DNA from: Denitrobacterium detoxificans
GTDB taxonomy: Bacteria > Actinomycetota > Coriobacteriia > Coriobacteriales > Eggerthellaceae
Assembly: GCF_015062615.1 (NCBI RefSeq)
Contig: NZ_SUUH01000005.1
Location: 1 to 64,000, forward strand
Length of the DNA: 64,000 nucleotides
Reading direction: 5' to 3'
The translations under genes and the position numbers were made by a program. The notes under the pieces were generated by a model. That model was not told the origin of the DNA, did not search any database, and worked only from the letters and a program-made list of their open reading frames with translations. Below are positions 35,306 through 43,965 of the stretch, one piece after another; the stretch's first letter is position 1, and each line of letters begins with the position of its first letter.

Positions 35306-36322
35306 CTATCGCCTCAGCGCGGCGAGTTCGTTTTTCATTTCCGGGGAAACGCGACGGCTTTCGCGAGCCTTCTGGATGGCTTTGTTGTGGGTCCAGGTGT
35401 CGAGAGCTCCTCGTTCCAGTACGTCATGTGCGTCGGCGGGCTGCTTCACGATTGCTTCGGCAACGTACCACGCACGCATCATGTCAATGTAGTATTCGCC
35501 TGGCTGAACGCCCACGACGGCATCCGTGAAGGCGGGGTCGTACTGTTCGTCGAGAAACCAGCGCATGAGCACGCCGATGCCGAAGCGCGTCATGTATGTC
35601 ATGCCCTCGCGTTGCCCGCGTTCTATCCAGGAGAGGGCGAGCGCGGCCGTTTGCTCGGGGCGTTTTGCCAGCACGGGCGGGCGCATTTGGTCGCAGGTCG
35701 CCCAGTTGTCGACGTGGGGCAGGAAGGCCTCGAGCGCTTCGATAAGGGCGTCGTAGTCCTTCTGGCCGTTCAGCACGAATGCATGCAGCTGGTTTTCCTC
35801 GAAGGTGCGATGGGGAAGCGCGTTCAGGAACAGCTCGATGTCGTCGCGCTTGGCGAGCGTTTTTGCGAGCTTCTTGAGATCGGGCGTTCGCACGCCGATG
35901 ATCCGATCGGGGGTAACGGTTGGCATGAGGGGCGCCATGAACTGGGCATATTTCTTGTCGCGCAGGCTCTGCAGGCTTGATTCGACGTCGTAGGCGATGT
36001 CGTTCTGGCGTACGTCGATGTCAAATGCCTCCGCAAGCAGCGCTTCGAAGGGCTGCTCGTTGGTAACCGCTTCGAGCATTCGTTCCTTTTCGGCGCGCGA
36101 AAGCTGCTTGAAGTGCCATTCCGCGCTCATGGCCGCATGCCTTGATGCGAAGCGTGCGTATGTTACAAGCTCTACGGGGCGACGGCATTTGGTGTACTTT
36201 GCGCCTTGTCCGGCGTTGTGCGTTGCGACGCGAGCGTCAACATCGGTGGAATAACCGCAGTACAGCGTGTCGTCGGCGCAGCGAAGCACGTAGGTAAAGT
36301 ATGTTGGGGGCTGCTTGGTCAT
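35306..36322 (-). CDS. fusion of GIY-YIG endonuclease and AlkD-like DNA alkylation repair protein
   Basis: 338 residues. The N-terminal about 85 form a UPF0213/URI-type GIY-YIG domain (TYVLRCADDTLYCGYSTDV, the GIY and YIG motifs appearing as TYV and YCGY). The remaining about 230 form an AlkD-like HEAT-repeat DNA glycosylase domain (RIIGVRTPDLKKLAK, LPHVDNWATCDQM, YYIDMMRAWYVAE, NKAIQKARES). A glycosylase that removes alkylated bases fused to a nuclease suggests excision coupled to strand cutting; this is inferred. There is no ribosome site; TACAAT six bases upstream suggests a leaderless transcript. Confidence 0.88.
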   Translation of the reverse strand: MTKQPPTYFTYVLRCADDTLYCGYSTDVDARVATHNAGQGAKYTKCRRPVELVTYARFASRHAAMSAEWHFKQLSRAEKERMLEAVTNEQPFEALLAEAFDIDVRQNDIAYDVESSLQSLRDKKYAQFMAPLMPTVTPDRIIGVRTPDLKKLAKTLAKRDDIELFLNALPHRTFEENQLHAFVLNGQKDYDALIEALEAFLPHVDNWATCDQMRPPVLAKRPEQTAALALSWIERGQREGMTYMTRFGIGVLMRWFLDEQYDPAFTDAVVGVQPGEYYIDMMRAWYVAEAIVKQPADAHDVLERGALDTWTHNKAIQKARESRRVSPEMKNELAALRR

Positions 36323-36328
36323 GTGGGT

Positions 36329-36334
36329 ATTGTA
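36329..36334 (-). promoter_or_regulatory. -10 box fitting a leaderless transcript
   Basis: TACAAT on the minus strand ends six bases before the ATG of the GIY-YIG/AlkD gene. Confidence 0.45.
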
Positions 36335-36388
36335 CCCCGCCGTGCTTGCGCTTCCGCGACGAGGGGCTGCCTGCGTGCAATTGCCGTT

Positions 36389-37102
36389 TTATTCCATTCC
36401 CAGAAATTTTCGAATCTCGGGGGAGTGGTCCTGGTCGAACAGCTCGTTTGCGGGAACAACGCACTGAAGCCGCCCGTTCAGGATGATGCCGACGCGATCG
36501 GCGAGCGTTTGCGCTTCGTGAAAGTCGTGCGTTACGAATACGATGGTGCACCCAAACTGGCTGTGAATGCAGCGGAGCATGCGATACATGGCCTGTTTCG
36601 TGGTGGGGTCGAGCGCGGAAAAGGGCTCGTCGAGGATGAGAATGTCAGGCTCTAGCACGAGTGCGCGGGCAAGCGCGCATCGCTGCGCTTCGCCGCCGCT
36701 GATGATTCCAGGAAGCCGTTCGGCAATGTGTTCAATTTCGAATAGTTCGAGCATTTGGCTCGCGCGTTTGGCTATTTCCTCGCGGGGCACCTTGTGGCGT
36801 TTCAGGCCGTATGCAATGTTGTCGCGCACGGTCATGTGCGGGAATAGCGCGTAATCTTGGTACAGGATGCCCAGATGGCGCTGCTGGATGGGCAGGCCAT
36901 CAACGTCTTTGCCGTCAAGCAGGATGCTGCCGCGTTCGATGGGGTATGCCCCCGCGATGGATTCCATGAGCACGGTTTTCCCCGAGCCCGTTGTTCCCAG
37001 GATGGCAAATACCTCGCCTGGTTCAATATGCAGGTCGTCCACGTGCAATGTGAACTCGCCGCGTGTGACCATCAGGTTGTGCACGTCGATAAAGCCGGGC
37101 AT
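36389..37102 (-). CDS. modC: molybdate-type ABC transporter ATP-binding protein
   Basis: 237 residues. Walker A GTTGSGKT, signature ISGGEAQRCALARALV, Walker B DILILDEPFSALD and the H-loop VTHDFHEA are complete. It energises the permease encoded immediately upstream (adjacent start and stop). The C-terminal MOP-like domain of long ModC proteins is absent. Last gene of modABC. Confidence 0.88.
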   Translation of the reverse strand: MPGFIDVHNLMVTRGEFTLHVDDLHIEPGEVFAILGTTGSGKTVLMESIAGAYPIERGSILLDGKDVDGLPIQQRHLGILYQDYALFPHMTVRDNIAYGLKRHKVPREEIAKRASQMLELFEIEHIAERLPGIISGGEAQRCALARALVLEPDILILDEPFSALDPTTKQAMYRMLRCIHSQFGCTIVFVTHDFHEAQTLADRVGIILNGRLQCVVPANELFDQDHSPEIRKFLGME

Positions 37103-37960
37103 CTAGTCGTCCTTTCGAGGGCGTTTGCGATTGCTTACGCGGGCGGCGCCAATGGGCTTGGTAAGAACGTTCGATATGACGAGCGTTGCCGCAGATACCA
37201 CGAGCATGATCATGGCGGTGGCCATGGCCGTGTCGGTGTTGCCCGTGGAAATGGAAAGGTACACGCTGCCAGGCAGGGTTTCGGTGCGCATGCGCGTAAC
37301 GCCCACCAGCATGAGCGTGGCGCCGAATTCGCCGATGCCGCGTGCCCAGGTGAGCACGAACGTGGAGATGACGGTGTTGCGGCAGAGGGGGAGCAGCACG
37401 GTGCGAAATGTCTGAAACGAGCTTGCGCCCAGCGTCTTCGCGATGAACTCCATGCGGGGGTTCACGTCCTTGAAAGCCGTGAGCATCATGCGAATGGAGA
37501 AGGGCAGGTTCACGATAAGCTGGGCGAACACAATGCCAACGGGTTGGAATACCACGGCGAACCCAAAGTCTTTCAGCGCTTTGCCCGCAGGGGAGGAAAA
37601 CATGAGCAGCAGGGCGAAGCCGAGCACGATGTACGGAAGCGACATGGTGAGCTGCATGAGCGTTTCGGCAGCGCGCTTGCACGGCATGTTGGTGCGCGTG
37701 AATGCGTACGCCGTTGGCAGCGCGATGAGCAGGCAGAGCGCCGTGGAAATGGTCGATGTTGCAACGCTCATCTGCAGCGAGAAGAGAACTTCCGCCGAAG
37801 AGACGGCTTCGGAAAGGTGCGTTACGCCACCTGCGATGATGGTTAGGATGGCGCACCCGATGAAGAGGAGCGGAATGCAAGCGATGGCAATGCACACCGC
37901 ACTGAAGCGGTCTTTCAGCCGCCCAGCATGCTTTATGGGAGGTTTGTTGCGTTGAATCAT
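37103..37960 (-). CDS. modB: molybdate-type ABC transporter permease
   Basis: 285 residues with about six membrane segments. The EAA-type loop contacting the ATPase (AKTLGASSFQTFRTVLLP) and the ModB-like ARGIGEFGATLMLVGV block are present. The start at 37960 is chosen because earlier in-frame codons lie inside modA; no ribosome site is obvious. A strong hairpin separates it from modA. Molybdate versus tungstate cannot be decided from sequence alone. Confidence 0.87.
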   Translation of the reverse strand: MIQRNKPPIKHAGRLKDRFSAVCIAIACIPLLFIGCAILTIIAGGVTHLSEAVSSAEVLFSLQMSVATSTISTALCLLIALPTAYAFTRTNMPCKRAAETLMQLTMSLPYIVLGFALLLMFSSPAGKALKDFGFAVVFQPVGIVFAQLIVNLPFSIRMMLTAFKDVNPRMEFIAKTLGASSFQTFRTVLLPLCRNTVISTFVLTWARGIGEFGATLMLVGVTRMRTETLPGSVYLSISTGNTDTAMATAMIMLVVSAATLVISNVLTKPIGAARVSNRKRPRKDD

Positions 37961-37969
37961 GGTTGTGTT

Positions 37970-38001
37970 TTGGCCGAGGCGCGAGTGGACGCCCCGGCCA
38001 A
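37970..38001 (-). other. intercistronic hairpin between modA and modB
   Basis: TTGGCCGAGGCG pairs with CGCCCCGGCCAA around an eight-base loop, directly after the modA stop. No T-run follows, so it probably stabilises the modA message or reduces, not ends, transcription into modBC. Confidence 0.6.
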
Positions 38002-38010
38002 AGGGGAGGC

Positions 38011-38862
38011 CTATTTGCCGGCCAGTTCGTAGCCGTATTTCTGCCAAATGTCGTTGGCCGTGCTGGTCTGCAGGAATGCGTCAAATGCGTCGGCTGCGTC
38101 CTTGTTAGCAACGCTGGTAAGGCGTGCGGCGGGAACGGTTTTCACGTATTTGTCCATGTCGCTCGTTTCCAGGATGGAGGCGCCGTCGGCCTTCACGTTT
38201 TCCTTCCACACGATGCCTGCGTCGCCTTCGCCCGACGCCAGTGCCGTGGCGATTTGCGGAGCGGTGGTTGTGGTAGTGATGGCGTTCTTTTCCTGAAGGG
38301 CATCCCAGATACCGGCGTCGGTGAGCGCCTTCTGGGCGATCTTGCCGATGGGCGTGGATTCGGGGTCGCCAATGAGCAGCGTGTCGCAGTTCGCCAGGTC
38401 GCCCAGTGCGGTAATGCCCTTCGGGTTTGCGGTTGGCACGGCGATAACGGGGATATGCTTTACCAGGTCGGTACTGGTCTCTACGTAATCCGCCACGGGC
38501 TTCAATTCGTCGGCGGAGCCAGCGATGAAGTAGTCGCCCTCTTGCGTGGCGGTAATCTGCGTTTGGATCTGCGCAGCATTCGCGAAGGTGATGTTCATCT
38601 CGCAGCCCGTTTCGGCTTTGAACGCATCGGCGATTTCCTGGAACGGGTCGGTCATGCCGGCGCCGCAGTAGATGTTCAATGCGCTTCCCGCAAGCGATGC
38701 AGTAGTTGCAGCGTTGTCCGTGTTGGCGCTTGCCGTTTCGCTTTGCGTGGACTGCTTGGCGCAGCCAATGAATACGCCACCTGCGGCGAGCGTGAGGGCG
38801 GCGACGCCCGAGTATTTGAGTATGTCACGACGTGTGTACTGGTTTGCGAATGATTCTTCCAT
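38011..38862 (-). CDS. modA: molybdate/tungstate-binding lipoprotein, Tat-type signal
   Basis: 283 residues. The N-terminus has a twin-arginine pair (TRRDIL) followed by a hydrophobic stretch and a lipobox ending VFIGC, so it is a lipoprotein probably exported by Tat. The mature part is a ModA-like solute-binding protein (IYCGAGMTDPFQEIADAF, GDYFIAGSADELKP, DAGIVWKE). Start at 38862 with GGGAGAGG; a TTG at 38877 precedes that site. The lipobox links it to Lgt. Confidence 0.87.
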   Translation of the reverse strand: MEESFANQYTRRDILKYSGVAALTLAAGGVFIGCAKQSTQSETASANTDNAATTASLAGSALNIYCGAGMTDPFQEIADAFKAETGCEMNITFANAAQIQTQITATQEGDYFIAGSADELKPVADYVETSTDLVKHIPVIAVPTANPKGITALGDLANCDTLLIGDPESTPIGKIAQKALTDAGIWDALQEKNAITTTTTAPQIATALASGEGDAGIVWKENVKADGASILETSDMDKYVKTVPAARLTSVANKDAADAFDAFLQTSTANDIWQKYGYELAGK

Positions 38863-38883
38863 GTGTGCCTCTCCCAATGTTCA

Positions 38884-38951
38884 AATATACTCGTATGAGG
38901 TTATTCACATACGAGGTTAAACATGGATAAATATATCCCAATATGAGGATA
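38884..38951 (-). promoter_or_regulatory. modA promoter with operator repeats
   Basis: TATATT (38889-38884) is a -10 box. CTCGTATG (38890-38897) and CATACGAG (38908-38915) form a perfect 8-bp inverted repeat overlapping the -35 region. TATCC (38934-38938) and GGATA (38947-38951) form another. Three direct copies of AT[AG]-[CT]GAGG[AT]TA-like sequence begin at 38894, 38909 and 38941. Likely bound by the neighbouring LysR protein or a molybdate sensor. Confidence 0.55.
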
Positions 38952-39018
38952 AAATCAGTACGAAATTGATGAATGTGCGCCCTTTTCGGGATGCGCAGAA
39001 TTGTGCCTGGTTGTAGCT

Positions 39019-39900
39019 CTATTTGGACTGCTGCGCGCCGATCCAGTTGCGCGTGCATTCAATGAATGCCTTTGCGGCGATGGAAGCCTTTTCGTAGCTG
39101 CGTACCGCGATGGCAACCTGGCGCTGCATGGGGATTTCCGGCTCGAGCATGGCTAGGTCGTACGGCATATCGCGCAGGAGCAGCTGGGGGAATAGCCCAT
39201 AGCCCAGCCCCTGGTTCACCATGGCCATAACGGCATAGTCGTTGTCGATCTCCATTTTCACGTGCGGTTTTACGTTGTGGTTCTCGAAGAGCGCATCCAT
39301 TTCGGTGTGCGTGTCGTTGCGGACCTTGATGTACGGTTCGCTTTCCATGGCTTCGGTGGGGAAGAAGTCGGCGTTGGCCAGCGGATGGTCCTTTGCCACC
39401 ACGAAGTACATGGGGTCTTGCGCAAGGGGGATAGTGAAGAAGTGCTTCGACGTGGGCAGCACCAAAAAGCCGCAGTCGTATTCACCGTGCCAGAGGGTTG
39501 CTTCTTGCGCGTCCTGCTCCTCGTATACCGCAATGTCGAATTCCACGTTGGGATGGTCTTGCTGAAACTCGCGAATGATGTGGGGGAGCCAGTGAATTGC
39601 GATGCTGGCGAAGGCCGAGATGCGCACCGTGCCGCCCTCTACGTGGCGTACGTCGTCAAGGCGTGTCTGGAGGGCGCGTTCGGCGTTGCAGACGTCTTGA
39701 ACCCAAGGGAGAAGCGCGCGTCCGTCAGGCGTAAGGCGTGCTCCGGCGTGGTCGCGGATGAACAGCGATGTTCCCATTTCGTTTTCGAGGGCGTTGATGA
39801 TGTAGCTAATGCCAGCCTGGGTGTAGCCCAGTTCTTCCGCGGCCGCCTTGAAGCTGCCCGTTTCGGCTGCTTTTACAAACGCTTCATACTTCTGGTTCAT
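39019..39900 (-). CDS. LysR-family transcriptional regulator
   Basis: 293 residues: an N-terminal winged helix-turn-helix (FVKAAETGSFKAAAEELGYTQ... INALENEMG) and a periplasmic-binding-like effector domain (about 90-290). It lies on the same strand just upstream of modABC and divergent from an EamA transporter, so it could control either. The 217-base divergent region is AT-rich and contains inverted repeats. The effector is unknown. Confidence 0.92.
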   Translation of the reverse strand: MNQKYEAFVKAAETGSFKAAAEELGYTQAGISYIINALENEMGTSLFIRDHAGARLTPDGRALLPWVQDVCNAERALQTRLDDVRHVEGGTVRISAFASIAIHWLPHIIREFQQDHPNVEFDIAVYEEQDAQEATLWHGEYDCGFLVLPTSKHFFTIPLAQDPMYFVVAKDHPLANADFFPTEAMESEPYIKVRNDTHTEMDALFENHNVKPHVKMEIDNDYAVMAMVNQGLGYGLFPQLLLRDMPYDLAMLEPEIPMQRQVAIAVRSYEKASIAAKAFIECTRNWIGAQQSK

Positions 39901-39934
39901 TGTTTGCCCACTTCATATTGGTAAACAAGCACGT

Positions 39935-39958
39935 CAAGAGGTATATAAGATACTCTTG
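39935..39958. promoter_or_regulatory. possible LysR operator in the divergent region
   Basis: CAAGAG and CTCTTG form an inverted repeat around GTATATAAGATA, in an AT-rich tract between the LysR gene and the EamA gene. It has the size of a LysR box. Confidence 0.4.
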
Positions 39959-40117
39959 TATATGCTTAGAATACTCTCGATATACTTTTTTATGCAAGCG
40001 CGATAGTATGAGCGTAGCAAGTCGGCGTATAGCGCGTTGCGCGAGCCAAGCATCAGTTGCATATGCAGCAAGCGGGGTAGCCCCTGCTTAGGTTCGTGCG
40101 CGCAGGAAGGCAAAGCG

Positions 40118-41026
40118 GTGTTCAACAAGAGGTGGATATTCATTGGGCTCGTTGTCATGCAGACGGCCATCTACGGGATGGGTAACGTCGTCATGAAGAT
40201 TGCCTACGAGGGTATTTCTCCCCTGTGGTGCGCTGCCTTGCGCTTTGGTATTGCATTCGCCGTGTTCATGCTCGTGTTTGGGCGCAAGGTTGTCCCTCTG
40301 CTGCGTGGTGTCCGCCTAGGCGCCTGGCTGCCTTCGAGCGCCTTCATGGCCGTGAGCTATCTTGCGTGCAGCTTGGCCGTCAACCTTACGAGCGCTACGA
40401 ATGCTGGCTTCTTCATTGCTCTGCCCATGCTGTTTACGCCTGTGCTGTCGCTTCTCGTGACGGGAAGCAAATTCGGCAAGAGCACGGTGTTTCTGCAGGG
40501 CATGGTCATAGCGGGTTTGTATCTGCTGTGCTGCAATGGTGGTGCGCTCCAGTTCGGATGGGGCGAGCTGTTCGGCCTGTTCAGCTCTGCTACGTTTGCC
40601 GCTTCCCTGGTGTTTGGCGAACGAGGCCTGGGCGAAGTTGATCCCATTGCCCTTTCCACTGCCCAGATAGGCGTTACGTTCGTTGCCGCTTTGGGCGCTG
40701 CTATCGCTTTCGAGTCGATGCCCGTCTTCTCCGCGGTGCCTGTTGCCAGCTGGGCGTCCATCGTCTTCTTGGGGCTGTTCGGAACCTGTTTGGCGTTCTT
40801 CCTGCAGAACTTCGCGTTGGCTCATGTGCCTTCCGCGACCGTTTCCGTCATCCTGTGCGCCGAGCCCGTCTTCACCGCTGCTATCAGCGCCGTGGCTCTG
40901 GGGGAGGTGCTTACTGGCCTAGGGGTCGCCGGTGCCGCCCTCATCGTGGCCTCCACCGTTGTGGCTTCGCGCCTCGAATCCAAGCCCGCCGCTGAACAGG
41001 GGCAGCTTTCCGCCGCTGAAGCCTAG
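40118..41026 (+). CDS. EamA-family (DMT superfamily) transporter
   Basis: 302 residues with ten membrane segments in two repeats (QTAIYGMGNVVMKIAYEG start; late LAHVPSATVSVILCAEPVF). GTG start at 40118 with GGAAGG. It is a paralogue of the transporter at 15405. Divergent from the LysR gene, a common pairing in which the regulator controls an exporter. Structured copy C starts 11 bases after the stop. Confidence 0.9.
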   Translation: MFNKRWIFIGLVVMQTAIYGMGNVVMKIAYEGISPLWCAALRFGIAFAVFMLVFGRKVVPLLRGVRLGAWLPSSAFMAVSYLACSLAVNLTSATNAGFFIALPMLFTPVLSLLVTGSKFGKSTVFLQGMVIAGLYLLCCNGGALQFGWGELFGLFSSATFAASLVFGERGLGEVDPIALSTAQIGVTFVAALGAAIAFESMPVFSAVPVASWASIVFLGLFGTCLAFFLQNFALAHVPSATVSVILCAEPVFTAAISAVALGEVLTGLGVAGAALIVASTVVASRLESKPAAEQGQLSAAEA

Positions 41027-41037
41027 TTCGGTCCCGG

Positions 41038-41266
41038 GGCCGACCGGCATATGCCCTTCGGGGCACCCGCTCCGCTGCTCGCGTGGGCAAGGCCCCGCAC
41101 GGGCCTTGCCCTACGCTCGTGCGCTCGCTGGTTCATGTTTTTACTTGCGCTGCCCGGGCCTTCCTTGGCGTTTCGGAAACTGCGTTTCCGCTCCGCCTTC
41201 GGAAGGCCCATTTGCAGCGCATTTGTTTGCTTTCACAGTGCCCCTGCGGGCATATCCCGGTCGGCC
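41038..41266 (+). repeat. structured intergenic element, copy C
   Basis: 229 bp. Outer arms pair through GGCCGACCGG and ATATGCCC with a few mismatches. The inner hairpin 41085-41111 is GGGCAAGGCCC/GGGCCTTGCCC. The long hairpin pairs GGGCCTTCC (41156) with GGAAGGCCC (41201). Co-oriented with the EamA gene whose stop is 11 bases away. CCTAG...CCGGGG-like bases on both sides may be a degenerate target duplication. Confidence 0.93.
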
Positions 41267-41641
41267 TAGCGTTCCGGGGTGCTTGTAGCGGATGTAAGCC
41301 TCTTGCGGGCGCCTCATGCTTGCTACGAGGTGCGAGGGCGTCATCGCCGTCCCGCAACGATGAGTGCGGCCCTTTGTAAATCTTTATTTGGCTTGCAACC
41401 CGTTGGGCTCGCATGTCTTCGTTGTGGTCAATCGGGTTTAAAGGTTTAAACCTTCTCAGCTTCGGCAGCGCGGGCTCCGTGCGGGGTCGTGGCCCTTTCG
41501 AGGGGTTGGTTTGCTAACGAGTGTGTACCGTCTCGTGTGGGCATACGCGTTCCAGCAAGACTCTTCGAGTTGCGACTGGCGTTTCGTGTGATGTTGAGGG
41601 GATAGCCAATCGTGGCGGGCCCACCCGAATCCGCGCTAGCG
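41267..41641. other. intergenic stretch between opposed copies C and D
   Basis: No gene is supported. A perfect 14-bp palindrome AAGGTTTAAACCTT occurs at 41441-41454. The two flanking structured elements face each other. Confidence 0.55.
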
Positions 41642-41882
41642 CCCGGGCGGCGCCCCTTCCCGAGGGCACTGTGAAAGCCAACCAGAAACGCGCTACGTTC
41701 GGGATGGGGCCGTAGAGGGCGGGAAGCGCAGCTTCACGCGTATCTACGCCCCATCCCGAACAGCGCGAAGTGAAAGCATGAACCAGCGAGCGCACGAGCG
41801 TAGGCTTCGGCCCGTGTGGGGCCGAAGCCACGCGAGCAGCGGAGCGGGTGCCTCGGGGAGGGACGCCGCCTGTCCGCCCGGG
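41642..41882 (-). repeat. structured intergenic element, copy D
   Basis: 241 bp. Outer arms pair through CCCGGGCGG and a C/G-rich segment, one arm having an eight-base insertion. The inner hairpin 41803-41829 is GGCTTCGGCCC/GGGCCGAAGCC. The long hairpin pairs TTCGGGATGGGG (41698) with CCCCATCCCGAA (to 41760), about 18 bp, topped by GAAGC/GCTTC. It starts 15 bases past the pknB terminator in the same direction. Confidence 0.93.
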
Positions 41883-41896
41883 AGCGCATAGATATG

Positions 41897-41925
41897 AAAA
41901 AGGGCCAGCCCCGAAGGACTGACCC
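41897..41925 (-). terminator. Rho-independent terminator of the pknB operon
   Basis: On the minus strand GGGTCAGTCC pairs with GGGCTGGCCC (G-T pairs allowed) around TTC, followed by TTTTT. Confidence 0.85.
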
Positions 41926-41946
41926 GAAAACGAACAAGCCAGAAGA

Positions 41947-43905
41947 CTAGTTGGAACTCGATGAGCTCGAACTGGAAGAGTCGGAGCTACTGGAGTCGCT
42001 CGACGACGAGCTGGAACCGCTCGAAGAGGAGCTGGAAGAGCTTGCGGGGCCCGTGCTGACGTAGATGGAGATGGACCCATCGGAGTTCTTCTTCTGGTCG
42101 ATGACGACGCCCTTGGCAACGGTGCTGCTGGACTGATCGACCACGTGTACGTCAAAGTCGCTCAGCTCGGAAAGCGCTTCCGACTGGGTGAGGCCAATTA
42201 CGTTGGGGACGGACTGCTGTCCCAGCGATACCACGTAGGTGACCTTGGTGCCCTTTTCGACCTTCGTGCTCTTCGAGGGGTTCTGCGAGATGATGCAACC
42301 CTTGGCGACCGTGGTGGAATACTGGGAATCGCTTGCGCTACCCGTAAGGCCAACGGCTTCGAGTGCTTCCTTGGCTTCGGATTCCGTCATGCCGGAAAGA
42401 TCGGGCACGGAAACGTTCTGAGAGCCCTTGGACAGGTAGTACGTAACGGTGGTGCCCGTGTCTACCTTCGTGCCGGCGGTAACGTCCTGACGGGCTACCG
42501 TGCCTTCGGCGGCACTATCGGAGTATTCGGAGGTGCCTTCCTTGGCGGTGAGCCCCAGCTTGCTAAGCGCGGCTTTTGCCTGGTCGGCCGTCATGCCGGA
42601 AAGGTCGGGAACTTCGATTTGCTCCTTGCCCTTGGAAACGTTCAGATTCACCGTGGTGCCTTCGGCGGCCTTGGTGCCAGCCGAGGGGTCGGTGGAGACC
42701 ACGTTACCTGCAGCAACGGTATCGCTGTACACCTCGGTGGTGGTGCCCACTTCGTAGCCAGATGCCTTCAGCGTTACGGCGGCTGCCTGCGCGCTTTGGC
42801 CCGTTACGTCGGGAACCGTGCCCTCCTTGTTGCCGGTAATGAGGAACACGGCTGCGGCGATGACCGCAACGACAACAATGAGCAGCAAGGCTACCACGAT
42901 GTTGCGATTGCGCTTCTTCTTGCGTAGCGCCTCTTCGTCGACCGCCTTCATGGTGCGCGCCGCCTGGGTGGGGGCGCCCGTAGCGCCGTCGACGGCAGGC
43001 ATGACCTGCGTGCCGTCGGCCATGGGCGGCACGAATGCGCCTGCCATGACATGCGTTGCGTCGGCCATGTTCACCGGGCGACCGGCAAGGTAGTCGTTCA
43101 GCGCATGCTTCATGTCGCTTACGGTGGCGAAACGCGCCAGCGGATCCTTTTCCAGGGCGCGCATGATGATCTGCTCCAGGCCAGGGTCGACCTCGGGGTT
43201 GATTTCGCTCGGCGGAACGGGATATTCGCTCACCTGCTTCATGGCCACGCTTACGCTGTCGGGACCATCGAAGGGCAGCTTGCCCGTAACGGCCTCGTAC
43301 ATGACCACGCCAAGCGAGTAGATGTCGCTGGCGGGGGTGAGGTCTTTACCCTGTGCCTGTTCAGGCGAAATGTAATGCGCAGTGCCCAGCACGGCAGACG
43401 TCTGCTGCTTCATGGAGTTCTTCGCGCGTGCAATACCGAAGTCCATGACCTTCACGTTGCCGTCGGGCTGGACCATGATGTTTTGCGGCTTCACGTCGCG
43501 GTGAATGATGTCCTGGTTGTGTGCCACGGAAAGAGCCTGGCACACCTGGGAGCCAATTTCCGCGACCTTGCGCTGGCTAATGGCGCCACGCTGCGTGATG
43601 GCCGTCTTCAGGTCGCTGCCGCGCACGTATTCCATGACGATGAAGTACGTATCGCCGTCATGGCCCCAGTCGTACACATTTACGATGTAGGGACTCTGCA
43701 GGTTGGCTGCCGATGCAGCTTCCTGGCGGAAACGCTGCGTGAAATCGGCGTCGGCGGCGTATTGGGGGAGCATGACCTTCACCGCAACGACGCGACCGAG
43801 TACGCGGTCTTGCGCGCGGTATACTTCCGCCATGCCACCGATGCCAATGCGGTCGGTGAGCTGATAGCGGTTATTGAAGACTCTGCCTACCATGTTTCCG
43901 TTCAC
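41947..43905 (-). CDS. pknB: PknB-type serine/threonine kinase with PASTA domains and poly-Ser tail
   Basis: 652 residues. A cytoplasmic kinase domain (about 8-270: GIGGMAEVYRA loop, VAVKVM lysine, IHRDVKPQN loop, DFGIARA), a juxtamembrane linker, one membrane segment (about 334-356) and four extracellular PASTA repeats that sense muropeptide/lipid II. It ends in about 30 residues that are almost all serine. The start is GTG at 43905, seven bases after AAAAGGAG. Last gene of the envelope operon; phosphorylates division and wall proteins, opposed by the PP2C phosphatase. Confidence 0.95.
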   Translation of the reverse strand: MNGNMVGRVFNNRYQLTDRIGIGGMAEVYRAQDRVLGRVVAVKVMLPQYAADADFTQRFRQEAASAANLQSPYIVNVYDWGHDGDTYFIVMEYVRGSDLKTAITQRGAISQRKVAEIGSQVCQALSVAHNQDIIHRDVKPQNIMVQPDGNVKVMDFGIARAKNSMKQQTSAVLGTAHYISPEQAQGKDLTPASDIYSLGVVMYEAVTGKLPFDGPDSVSVAMKQVSEYPVPPSEINPEVDPGLEQIIMRALEKDPLARFATVSDMKHALNDYLAGRPVNMADATHVMAGAFVPPMADGTQVMPAVDGATGAPTQAARTMKAVDEEALRKKKRNRNIVVALLLIVVVAVIAAAVFLITGNKEGTVPDVTGQSAQAAAVTLKASGYEVGTTTEVYSDTVAAGNVVSTDPSAGTKAAEGTTVNLNVSKGKEQIEVPDLSGMTADQAKAALSKLGLTAKEGTSEYSDSAAEGTVARQDVTAGTKVDTGTTVTYYLSKGSQNVSVPDLSGMTESEAKEALEAVGLTGSASDSQYSTTVAKGCIISQNPSKSTKVEKGTKVTYVVSLGQQSVPNVIGLTQSEALSELSDFDVHVVDQSSSTVAKGVVIDQKKNSDGSISIYVSTGPASSSSSSSSGSSSSSSDSSSSDSSSSSSSSSN

Positions 43906-43965
43906 GTATAAACTCCTTTTGGGCACATGCTAGCGAGATATTACCTTAACGCTAGCATACTCCAT

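Noticed and set aside
36389..38862. Sulfate or phosphate ABC transporter
   Set aside because: The permease has the ModB-like EFGATLMLVG block and the binding protein looks like ModA.
41027..41946. CRISPR array
   Set aside because: Repeats here are two large opposed elements, not short evenly spaced direct repeats with unique spacers.
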